From Rubrivivax sp. (GTDB taxonomy: Bacteria > Pseudomonadota > Gammaproteobacteria > Burkholderiales > Burkholderiaceae_C): 34,557 nt of DNA. Under the pieces are notes generated by a model. That model was not told where the DNA came from. It did no database searches and saw only the letters and a list, made by a program, of their open reading frames with translations. Every line of letters starts with the position of its first letter. Within the stretch, counting starts at the first letter, position 1. Made by a program: the position numbers and the translations under genes. The stretch is taken from assembly GCA_021298085.1 (NCBI GenBank), contig JAJTDE010000037.1, positions 1-34,557 on the forward strand. The letters are read 5' to 3'. Shown one piece after another: positions 6,015-13,910 of the stretch.

Positions 6015-8651
6015 TCAGCCCCGGGTGAGGTCCAGGTGGTTGAGCAGGGCCAGGTAGTCGTCGCAGGTACGGGCCTGCGTGCGCTTGCGTGCAGCCGCCC
6101 GGGCGCCATCGGGCAGTCGCCGGGCGGTCAGGTTGCGGCTGATGGCACGTGCCATGGCCACGGCGTCACCGACGGTGACCAGGTCACCAAAGCGACCCCC
6201 TTCCAGGATCTCCCGCGGGCCGACCGGGCAATCGGTGGCCACCACCGGTGTGCCAACGGCCAGTGCCTCGACGAGCACATTGCCATAGCCTTCGAAACGC
6301 GATGACAGAACAAACACCGCCGCGCGGCTCAGCCACGACAGCGGCTCGTCGGTGCGGCCCGGCAAGGCTGCCACACCGCTCAGGCCGGCTGCGTCGATCT
6401 GCGCCTGCAGCGCCTCGCGCTGCGGGCCGTCACCCACCATCAGCAGCCGCGCCTGGGGGTGGGAATCGCGCAGCCGTTCAAAGGCCTTGACCAGTGTGCC
6501 CAGGTCCTTCTCGTCACTGAGGCGGCACAGGCTCATCACCACCTGCAGCTGGGGGTCCATCAGCCAGGGGTGCTGGGGCTCCTTCAGGGCGGCCTGCTCA
6601 TAGTTGTCGGGCAGCACCGGGTTGTGGATGGTGTGGATGCGCACCTTGCGGCCCACAATGGGCTTGAGGTCGTCGCGCACACCGGATGACACGGCCACCA
6701 CCGCATCGGCCCGGCGGTAGGCCGAGCGCACCAACCAGGGCAGCACGCGGTAGCGCCAGTTGTTTTGCTGGCGGATCTGGTGGGTCAGCGGTGCGTGCTC
6801 GGTGACGATGCTCATCGCACCGGAACGGGCCATCTTCACGGCGGTGACGGTGGCCACATTGGTGTGCGGAAAGGCGCTGATGACGTACCGCGGCTGCCGC
6901 TTGCGGATGCGTTGCGCGAGCTTGCGGACCGCCTGCGCCGTGCCCTGGGCCTGCAGGTCGATCAGCGTCACCCCGCGCGGCAGCGGCAGCTCTCGGCTGG
7001 CCGCTTCGTGGACGACCAGTTCAACTTCCAGCCCGCGTTCCGACAGGCCTTCGGCCAGACGCAGCATGGAGATCTCGCCGCCACCCGTTCGCAGGTGCGG
7101 AAGGTACAGAAACACGCGGTCATCATGCAGGGCCCTGCGGCGTGCGGCGTGCTCCAGCAGCCCTGCCCTGTCGCGCAGTTTGCGCATCCAGCTCACCAGG
7201 TTCATGCGCTCGATCTTCGCATCAACCAGGGTTCTCTCGCCCCAGGCCGACAAGGTATGCATGCCGTGTCTCAAATGGGAACCTGGCGTGGCCTCCAGAC
7301 GCCGCACCACACACTCCTGAAAGCGGGTCGGACTCAGGTGTTCGATGCGGTGCAGCACCACCGCCGCGCCATAGCGGTGCAGGCAATCCTGGGCCGGGCG
7401 GTACCACTGGCCCCCATGCAGGAAGGGACGCCCGGCCATGCGGGCACCGCGCACATCCACCTTCACCGGGTTGTTGGCGTGCGGCTGGTAGGGCCCTTCC
7501 AGACCGGTGGCATGGGCCAGGCAGAGGTTATCCATGGTCCCGATGCTGAGGTCGGTATAGGCCAGCCAGTACAAGCCTTCGGCCTTGAACAGCACCGGGT
7601 CGGCTGCCCGGATGCCCTGCATGAGCACCACGGACGGGCTCCATGCGCCGCGCTCGTCCACCTCGTACAGCCTGAGTTCCTCGGCGGCGGCCGTCTCCGA
7701 CAGGCCCAGTCGACGGCCGTCCAGCTCGAAGATGCCGGGGAATGAGCGGTGCAGGCCGTCGTCGGCCATGATGCGTTCGCGAAAGCGGATGCTTCCGTCG
7801 GTGTCGAGGGTGATCGCTTCCAGGTGGCCACGGCCAGTGCGTTCATCAAAGTACTCGGCCGCCAGGCGCGTCGGGTCACCGGGTATGCCAAACGGGTCTG
7901 CCCAGTACCCCTTCGTGCTTGGCTGCGTCAGCCAGCGCACCTCCAGGCGCTCCTCGCTCAGCACGCGGTGGATGGGGGCATCGATATAACCGATGCACCA
8001 GTATTCGCTGGTCAGGCGCGCCCGCTGCTTGGACAGCCAATCGGCCCACCAGGCCCTCAACGCCTGCAGCATCGGCACCTTGGGCCGTGCGCCTTTGCGG
8101 GCGAGCAAGGCGGCAAATGCCTCGGGCACCTCGGGCGCAGGCAGGCCCAGCGCCCGGTCCAGCGCACCCTGGCGCACCAGCCGCACGGCGGCGTCGGTCA
8201 GAGCGCTCAGCGCGCCTTGCCTGGACGCCGGGCACCACACATGGGCTCGGCGGCGCAGGCACCAGGGCTCCTGAGGGCCGTCGCGTTCCAGCAGCAGCAG
8301 TTCCCAGCCGCGGCCCTGCGCCGCGCGCTGCAGGTTGCGCGCCGCCTCGAGCACATGGGTGCCATCGGGGTCGACGATGGCCCACTCGCAGCGCGCCGGG
8401 GCGCCCTCCAGCTCGCCCGTGACGGTACCGGGCCACAAGTCGATGTCCGCCGTATCCTGCACCCCGACGCCCACACCGGCGGTGGCCACCAGCGCAGCTG
8501 GCGTCTGCAGCTGAACGTCATCCACCTTGGCCAGGCGCGCCAGCCATTGCTGAAGCCAGCCCGGCACGCCAAGCGCAGCGCTGGGCCATCGGATGCGTAC
8601 ACGCTGGGGCGTGGTCGCCTGGCCATGGAGGGGCTTGGAAGCGGTCTTCAC
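6015..8651 (-). CDS. Fusion glycosyltransferase: GINT1-N-like domain plus C-terminal GT4
   Basis: An 878-residue cytoplasmic protein in three parts. Residues 1-200 are unlike any fold I can name with confidence; they could be a degenerate formyltransferase-like segment. Residues about 210-480 resemble the N-terminal beta-propeller domain of glucosamine inositolphosphorylceramide transferase (GINT1), with STKGYWADPFGI, HRSFPGIFELDGRR, IRAADPVLFKAEGLYWLAYT and GRPFLHGGQWYRPAQDC. Residues about 512-870 form a GT4 glycosyltransferase with the N-terminal glycine-rich LPHLRTGGGEISMLRLAEG and the EX7E motif E787-GYGNVLV-E795. It probably transfers a sugar in repeat-unit assembly, and the propeller may add a second activity. 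The start is GTG in a GTGA overlap with the preceding ATPase gene. Donor and acceptor are unknown. Confidence 0.85.
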   Translation of the reverse strand: MKTASKPLHGQATTPQRVRIRWPSAALGVPGWLQQWLARLAKVDDVQLQTPAALVATAGVGVGVQDTADIDLWPGTVTGELEGAPARCEWAIVDPDGTHVLEAARNLQRAAQGRGWELLLLERDGPQEPWCLRRRAHVWCPASRQGALSALTDAAVRLVRQGALDRALGLPAPEVPEAFAALLARKGARPKVPMLQALRAWWADWLSKQRARLTSEYWCIGYIDAPIHRVLSEERLEVRWLTQPSTKGYWADPFGIPGDPTRLAAEYFDERTGRGHLEAITLDTDGSIRFRERIMADDGLHRSFPGIFELDGRRLGLSETAAAEELRLYEVDERGAWSPSVVLMQGIRAADPVLFKAEGLYWLAYTDLSIGTMDNLCLAHATGLEGPYQPHANNPVKVDVRGARMAGRPFLHGGQWYRPAQDCLHRYGAAVVLHRIEHLSPTRFQECVVRRLEATPGSHLRHGMHTLSAWGERTLVDAKIERMNLVSWMRKLRDRAGLLEHAARRRALHDDRVFLYLPHLRTGGGEISMLRLAEGLSERGLEVELVVHEAASRELPLPRGVTLIDLQAQGTAQAVRKLAQRIRKRQPRYVISAFPHTNVATVTAVKMARSGAMSIVTEHAPLTHQIRQQNNWRYRVLPWLVRSAYRRADAVVAVSSGVRDDLKPIVGRKVRIHTIHNPVLPDNYEQAALKEPQHPWLMDPQLQVVMSLCRLSDEKDLGTLVKAFERLRDSHPQARLLMVGDGPQREALQAQIDAAGLSGVAALPGRTDEPLSWLSRAAVFVLSSRFEGYGNVLVEALAVGTPVVATDCPVGPREILEGGRFGDLVTVGDAVAMARAISRNLTARRLPDGARAAARKRTQARTCDDYLALLNHLDLTRG

Positions 8652-9286
8652 AGCATCCGATAGATGCGTTGCGGGAGGTGATAACGGCGGCGGTTCATCA
8701 CCGCACCCAGCACATGGGCACGCACGGTGCGCAGGTGGGCAATCAGGTTTTCAACCACCGGTGCACGGCTGCGTTCGGCTTCCAGCACCACGGCGACACC
8801 GTCGCAATAGGGGGCGATGGCCAGGCCGATGCGCGATTCGGCGGCCGACGGCAGGTCGATGACGATCTCGTCGTAGTTCTGTCGCAGACCGAACCAGAGG
8901 TCGCTGCGCGGCAGCAGTTCCCACAGGGTGGTGCCGTCGGTTACCCCGGCCACAAAGGTGCCGGGCGCAGTGCCTGGGCGTCGCGCCGCCGCGCTGTTGG
9001 CCTGCTGCACCGCCACTGCGGTCAACACCCCCATCAGCGAGCCCACACCGCCCTGCGGCGGCTGGGTGGTGTTGGCGCCAGCGTCCACCAGCAACACCCG
9101 TCGGCGCAGCTGATGGGCCACGCCGCGGGCATAGGCCTGGGCGACGGTGGAGGTGCCTTCGCCAGCGCCACTGGACATGAAACCGATCACGCGGCAGCGT
9201 CCGGGCGGGAACGCGGCATCAATGCGGGTAATGAGGTCCTGGATGGCACGGACGTCCAGGCCTGCGGTGGTGACCACAGCATTCAT
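8648..9286 (-). CDS. Tyrosine-autokinase-like P-loop protein (CpsD/CapB type) with altered Walker A
   Basis: A 212-residue protein of the BY-kinase/MinD-like ATPase superfamily. The P-loop region is SSGAGEGTSTVAQAYA (residues 38-53), in which the usual GEGKST lysine is replaced by T45. The Walker A' strand is VLLVDAG with D68 but without the second acidic residue, and Walker B is IVIDLPS with D144. No tyrosine-rich C-terminal tail is present; only two tyrosines occur in the last dozen residues. BY-kinases work with a Wzz/GumC-type membrane protein to control chain length and export. Here the partner would be the separate chain-length protein at 13907-15400. Because of the changed P-loop it may bind nucleotide weakly or act as a non-catalytic regulator. 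It ends in a GTGA overlap with the next gene. Confidence 0.82.
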   Translation of the reverse strand: MNAVVTTAGLDVRAIQDLITRIDAAFPPGRCRVIGFMSSGAGEGTSTVAQAYARGVAHQLRRRVLLVDAGANTTQPPQGGVGSLMGVLTAVAVQQANSAAARRPGTAPGTFVAGVTDGTTLWELLPRSDLWFGLRQNYDEIVIDLPSAAESRIGLAIAPYCDGVAVVLEAERSRAPVVENLIAHLRTVRAHVLGAVMNRRRYHLPQRIYRML

Positions 9287-9317
9287 CAGACGTGCTCCCT
9301 GGTTCTGGTGGCCATGC

Positions 9318-11363
9318 TCAGCGCTCCGGCATGCCAGGGCGCGTACGCAGCCAGCGTGACGCCGAGCGCAAGGCCTCCATCAGGCTCATGGCCAGGAACA
9401 GCGAATTGGTGACGGTGTAGCGCCGCCACAGCCGCCGCGGCTCGCTGAGCAGACGGTGCAGCCCCTCCAGGCCATGGTTGCGCATCCAGGCAGGCGCCCG
9501 CGTGATGGTGCCGGCATGAAAGTCAAAGGCGGCGCCGACACCCAGCATCACGCAGGGAAGGCGACCTCGGTGCGTGGCCATCCAGTACTCCTGCTTGGGG
9601 CAGCCCAGGCTGACAAACAGCAGTCCGACCCCGCTGTGGCGGATGTCGTGACACACCTGCTCGTCTTCATCGGCCTGCAGCGCGCGAAAGGGCGGCGCGT
9701 GGGTGTAGGCCACACGCAGGGCCGGAAAGTCAGCCAGCATGCGCGCCTTGAGCGGCTGCAGCACGCTGTCCGTGCTGCCGTACAGCCCAACCGGGACGCG
9801 CTGCTGCTCGGCCGCCGCCAGCAGGTTCCACATCGTGCCTGGCCCATCCAGCCGAGCCTGGGCCCGATGACCCTTGAGTCGCAATGTCCAGGCAATGGGC
9901 GCGCCGTCAGGCGCCACAAAGTCGGCGCTGGCCAACACGCGGCGATGGCGCTCATCCACCGCGGCCTGTACGGTCGAGTGCACATTGACAAAGCACACCA
10001 TGCGCGAATCACGACGCGCTGCCCAGCCCAGCAGCCGGTTCACCGCCGCGGTCATGTCGCCCACATCCACCTGGACCCCCACCACGGGACGCTGGCGACG
10101 CGGCTCCGCGGACGTCCACTCAGGCTGACGCTGTCCCGCCAGCCGCAAGCGGGCCAACGGTTGACCCGATTCACGGTAGCGCTGATAGACAGGTTGCAGC
10201 ACCACCGACGGCGCATAGGCCTCGACGGACCGTGCAGCCCTCAGTCCACGCCAGGCATCACTTTGGTTCAGCACCTGGGACAGGCCGCTGGCCAGGGCCA
10301 GCGCATCCCCCGGCGGCACGACGCGGCCGTTGACACCGTCCTGCACCACACGCCTGACCTCGCCGACATCGGTGGCCACGGCCGGCACGCCGCTGCCCAG
10401 CGCCTCGAGCAAGGCCATCGGCATGCCTTCGTAGGCGGACGACAAGGCATAGGCATCACAGGCTGGCAGGATGTTGGCGATGCAGTGCGCAGGCTGCAGG
10501 CCCATGAACCGGACGTGGGCCATCACCCCCGCAGACTCGAGCGCGGCCTGCATGGGCTGACGCAGGACCCCGTCGCCGATGATCAGCCACTGCAGGGCGC
10601 GGCCCGCACGGCGCAAGCGCACAAAGGCCTCCACCAGGCGCATCGGGTCCTTCTGGGTGTCCAGCCGGCCGACACTGACCACCCACTGCGCCTGGGCATC
10701 CAGCTGCCAGGCAGTCTGCAGCGCACTGCGCAGCAGGGCACGCTGCGCCTCGGTCACGACGTGGAAGACCTCGCCGTCCACCCAGGTCGGCAGGAAGCTG
10801 ACCCGGTCTGCCTGTGCGGGGTAACGCTCGCGCAGACGCTGGGCTCCGCTCTCACGCACACACCAGGCAGCGCTGAGCTGCGACATCGCCGTGCGCTCCA
10901 GCCGCTCGTAGAGCCCTGGCAGCCACCGCCACAGGGCGTCGCTGGAGGCCTCGCGCACGAAATTCGGATCCTGGTGGAAGAACGCGTTCTTGGGGCGTTG
11001 GTCCTGAGACCACATCAGCATGGGCTCGATGCGGTGGAAGTCAAAGACGTCAAAGCCGTCAGCCAAGGCCAGGCGGTCGCGGTTGACACCGGCCATGAAC
11101 CGCACCGACAGGGGCACTGGGCCGCGGCTGCCGGCATCGCGGACGGCGCAGACCGGAAACATGTCAAACACCCGCTCGCCCAGGGTGCCGCGCGTCCAGC
11201 GGCCTACAGGGCGCGCCAGCGGGTCGGTGGTCATGCCCACCAGGCTGAAGTGAAGGTCTTGCGGAGCCCACTTGATCAGGCCACGCACGAAGGTGTCTAC
11301 CCCGCCAGGCACCATCCCGAGGGGGTCGGCGGGGTAGAAGATGCGGATGCGCGTATCGATCAT
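9318..11363 (-). CDS. GT4-GT26 fusion glycosyltransferase (WecG/TagA/CpsF-type C-terminus)
   Basis: A 681-residue protein joining two glycosyltransferases. Residues 1-400 are GT4: an N-terminal GMVPGGVDTFVRGL loop, WVVSVGRLDTQKDP near 227-240, and the EX7E motif E312-GMPMALL-E320. Residues about 427-650 are GT26 of the WecG/TagA/CpsF family: the VNVHSTVQAAVD and APDGAPIAWTLRLKG segments (D486 corresponds to the conserved active-site aspartate), RLDGPGTMWNLL, and the closing LFVSLGCPKQEYW and GVGAAFDFHAG motifs. GT26 enzymes add a sugar, often ManNAc(A) or glucose, to a lipid-linked primer. The reading frame is continuous with no frameshift. The ATG at 11363 overlaps the upstream gene's stop as ATGA. 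A longer open frame to 11939 lies antiphase inside the upstream gene and is not coding. Confidence 0.9.
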   Translation of the reverse strand: MIDTRIRIFYPADPLGMVPGGVDTFVRGLIKWAPQDLHFSLVGMTTDPLARPVGRWTRGTLGERVFDMFPVCAVRDAGSRGPVPLSVRFMAGVNRDRLALADGFDVFDFHRIEPMLMWSQDQRPKNAFFHQDPNFVREASSDALWRWLPGLYERLERTAMSQLSAAWCVRESGAQRLRERYPAQADRVSFLPTWVDGEVFHVVTEAQRALLRSALQTAWQLDAQAQWVVSVGRLDTQKDPMRLVEAFVRLRRAGRALQWLIIGDGVLRQPMQAALESAGVMAHVRFMGLQPAHCIANILPACDAYALSSAYEGMPMALLEALGSGVPAVATDVGEVRRVVQDGVNGRVVPPGDALALASGLSQVLNQSDAWRGLRAARSVEAYAPSVVLQPVYQRYRESGQPLARLRLAGQRQPEWTSAEPRRQRPVVGVQVDVGDMTAAVNRLLGWAARRDSRMVCFVNVHSTVQAAVDERHRRVLASADFVAPDGAPIAWTLRLKGHRAQARLDGPGTMWNLLAAAEQQRVPVGLYGSTDSVLQPLKARMLADFPALRVAYTHAPPFRALQADEDEQVCHDIRHSGVGLLFVSLGCPKQEYWMATHRGRLPCVMLGVGAAFDFHAGTITRAPAWMRNHGLEGLHRLLSEPRRLWRRYTVTNSLFLAMSLMEALRSASRWLRTRPGMPER

Positions 11364-12751
11364 GTGAATGCAGGCTTTCGGCCGGAAGCCGCGCTGCCTT
11401 GAGCCGTGCTCGACTGACGCACACGGGCCGCCGTCTGGCGCATCTGCTGGCGCCGCTGCGCCGCTGCGGCCACGACGTAGGTGACGAGCACGCCCTGTGT
11501 GATGGTCTTGGAGGCAAAGGCATTGGTGGTGCTGGCGTTGAGCAGGTAGACCAGCACCCCCGCCGCAGCCAGGGCAGGGGCTTGCCGGAACAGCCACAGC
11601 AGCAGACTGGCAAAGCCCAGCAACCACAGGCAGAAGAAGACCAGTCCGAACTGCAGCGACAGCACGATCCAGCCGTTCTCGATGGCCTCGTACTTCGGGT
11701 CCAGGCCCAGGCGCAGCGCCACCTTGTCGATCTCGCGGGCCGACAGGCCCAGCCACAGGTCCTCGGTGCTCACGTGGTGATAGGCCTCCCAGACGCGCAG
11801 ACGCACCGAGGCACTGTTGTCCAGGTAGAGCGTGGTGAAGATACGCTCGCCGACGCCCGTGACCACCACCACGCCGACCATGCTGGCCGCGGCCAGCAGC
11901 AGCAGGACGCTGCCGCCCGTCAACTGCAGGTACGACCACCGGCCGCGAACCGCTTCATGGGCCAGATGCAGCAGGAACCACGTGCCGTAGACCACGGCGC
12001 AGAAGGCCAGGCCCGCACGGCCGCCGAACGCCAGCAGCGCCAACACCAGTACCCCCACATGCAGCCAGCGCCAGGCCGCATGCATCGGCAGCAGCAGCGC
12101 CATCGGCAGCAGCAGGCCGGTGAGCTTGCTGTTCACCAGTGGGTGGCCCAGAAAGGCACTCGACCGAAACAGGTCCTCGGTGGAGACGCCGCTGAACTGC
12201 CCTTCCATCGCCAGCGGGATCAGGCGCTGGCTGGCCGCGTACTCCGTCAGCGCCAGCAAGGCATTGCCGCTGATGAAGACGGCCAGCACCTTGAGCAGAA
12301 AGGCGCGCCGGCGGTCGTCAAAGTGCATCAGCAGCAGGGCCATCAGCGCGGGCAGCCAATGGGTGTCGACCAGGTAGGCCGCCCCCGAGGTGCCATGGCG
12401 CCAGATGACCCAGGCCAGGCAGCTGACCATCACCGCCAGGTGGAAGGCCGGCAACGGGTGCGCCACGGCCGCCTGCCAGGCCGCACCCATCGGGTTGCCG
12501 CGGCTGCACAGCACACACAGCAGCGCCAGGCAGATGACATAGGTGCCAGGATGGATCTTGAACGGGAAGGGCCCCAGCAGCGGCGCCTCATACGGCCAGC
12601 CGAAGTGGATCAGCGCATGGGCCGACAGCATCAGGTGCAGCGCCAGCCCCAGCAAGGTCAGGCGCCAGGCCAGGGTGTCCAGCGAGGCATGACGCAGACC
12701 CACGGCGCGCGGGCCCGCAAGGTTCGGGTGGAACACGCGGGTTGGCACCAT
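11360..12751 (-). CDS. O-antigen ligase/Wzy-type membrane protein (VpsF-like)
   Basis: A 463-residue integral membrane protein with about ten to twelve hydrophobic helices. It has the overall layout of the O-antigen ligase/polymerase (Wzy_C) family, including a large periplasmic loop with NSASVRLRVWEAYHHVSTED followed by GLDPKYEAIENGWIVLSLQ before the last helices. The segment resembles VpsF-type proteins of exopolysaccharide loci. In this operon it is the only candidate for the polymerase that links repeat units in the periplasm. Start ATG 12751 is chosen because upstream in-frame sequence overlaps the GH5 gene and is not protein-like. The start lies 25 bases after the GH5 stop, and the gene overlaps the next one by ATGA. 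Confidence 0.82.
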   Translation of the reverse strand: MVPTRVFHPNLAGPRAVGLRHASLDTLAWRLTLLGLALHLMLSAHALIHFGWPYEAPLLGPFPFKIHPGTYVICLALLCVLCSRGNPMGAAWQAAVAHPLPAFHLAVMVSCLAWVIWRHGTSGAAYLVDTHWLPALMALLLMHFDDRRRAFLLKVLAVFISGNALLALTEYAASQRLIPLAMEGQFSGVSTEDLFRSSAFLGHPLVNSKLTGLLLPMALLLPMHAAWRWLHVGVLVLALLAFGGRAGLAFCAVVYGTWFLLHLAHEAVRGRWSYLQLTGGSVLLLLAAASMVGVVVVTGVGERIFTTLYLDNSASVRLRVWEAYHHVSTEDLWLGLSAREIDKVALRLGLDPKYEAIENGWIVLSLQFGLVFFCLWLLGFASLLLWLFRQAPALAAAGVLVYLLNASTTNAFASKTITQGVLVTYVVAAAAQRRQQMRQTAARVRQSSTAQGSAASGRKPAFT

Positions 12752-12776
12752 GGCGCGCAGACCGTCCACCGCGGTC

Positions 12777-13910
12777 TCAGCCCGGGCCTGGCCGGCCCAA
12801 GGCCGCCAGGGCCAGTGGCTCGATGCGCCGTGGGGCCGACGTGGGCGGTGTGGATGATGTCTCGGTGATGCCGAAGATGTGGGCGTAATCCCACAGCGTC
12901 CAGCCGATGCCCAGCGTCTCCAGCGAACGCCGCACATCACCGATCCACCGGTAGCGTGACGCCGGGTCGGCGGCAGCGCGCAGCACGCCAAACTCGTTGC
13001 AGACCACCGGTACGCCATGCGTGCGGGCCCACAACGCAGCCGCCGAGAGCTCGCGGTGGATGCGCTCGGCAGCCCACCGCTCAGCAACATACCGCTGTAG
13101 CTCATCCGCGGCACGCGGATGCGGCTGACTCAGCTGCAGCGGCCGCCCGGCCTGCAGTGACGCGGGGTAGCGCACATCGCGGTGCAGGCCGGCCGTCGTG
13201 TAGCGGGTCTCCATCCAGTGCGCACCCTGGTGGGTGAACAGATACGGCGAGTAGTAGTGGAAGACATAGGCCGCGGCCTTGTCGGCCAGCGGCTTCAGCC
13301 GCTGCAGACCTTCAATGCTGCTGCCCTGGTGACCGGTGAGCAGCACGGTGTGCGCGGGCGCGTGCTCGCGCACGGCCTGCAGCATCTGCCGCTGGAAAGG
13401 CGCCCAGCCCGGCGAGGCGCTGCCGTGGAACTGCGGTTCGTTGAACAACTCCAGGGCCAGGCGAGGCACGGGCGCCTGGCTGACCATGCGCGCCAAGGCC
13501 GACCACAGCGCCACCACCGCCGCCCGCCCTTGTGCCGCCTGCTCGATGCTGGCCTTGTCAGAGGGCTCCAGGTGCAGGTCCAGCACCAGCGTCAGCTCGG
13601 CCGCCAGCACCTGTTCCACGGTCTGCTGCAGGTCCTGCGCAAAGGGCAATCGCGCTGGTTCGGCCACGCGCCAGCCGCAGGCCAGCGGGTCCAGTGGAAG
13701 CCGGACATGGTCAAAGCCCAGCGAGCGCAGCTCACGCAGCTCCGCGGGCCGCACCACCTGGCTGCGGTCGTATTCGAACCAGTGGGTCAGGTTCAGGCCG
13801 CGATGCATCGGCGGGCGTGCATCCCCCGGGGCGGCCCGGACCGACGTGCCACAGGCGGCCGCCGCGGCAGCACCCAGCAGCTGCTGCAGCCACCGGCGGC
13901 GTGCCTTCAC
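12777..13910 (-). CDS. Exported GH5-family glycoside hydrolase (cellulase-like)
   Basis: A 377-residue GH5 hydrolase. The mature fold begins HRGLNLTHWFEYDRSQ (about residue 36), and both catalytic glutamates are present: the acid/base E158 in LELFNEP and the nucleophile E306 in VVCNEFGV. H218-Y219 in VFHYYSPY is also typical. The N-terminus MKARRRWLQQLLGAAAAAAC is a signal sequence; the RRRW run suggests possible Tat export, and the Cys at residue 20 could be a weak lipobox, so the anchoring mode is open. In exopolysaccharide operons such glycanases trim or release the polymer in the periplasm, as BcsZ does for cellulose. The start is GTG at 13910 in a GTGA overlap with the chain-length gene. 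The substrate is unknown. Confidence 0.88.
   Translation of the reverse strand: MKARRRWLQQLLGAAAAAACGTSVRAAPGDARPPMHRGLNLTHWFEYDRSQVVRPAELRELRSLGFDHVRLPLDPLACGWRVAEPARLPFAQDLQQTVEQVLAAELTLVLDLHLEPSDKASIEQAAQGRAAVVALWSALARMVSQAPVPRLALELFNEPQFHGSASPGWAPFQRQMLQAVREHAPAHTVLLTGHQGSSIEGLQRLKPLADKAAAYVFHYYSPYLFTHQGAHWMETRYTTAGLHRDVRYPASLQAGRPLQLSQPHPRAADELQRYVAERWAAERIHRELSAAALWARTHGVPVVCNEFGVLRAAADPASRYRWIGDVRRSLETLGIGWTLWDYAHIFGITETSSTPPTSAPRRIEPLALAALGRPGPG

Noticed and set aside
11364..11939. An N-terminal extension of the GT4-GT26 gene reading back to 11939
   Set aside because: It lies in a different frame over the O-antigen ligase gene, its residues are Gly/Arg/Pro-rich shadow sequence, and the GT4 fold begins at the ATG at 11363.
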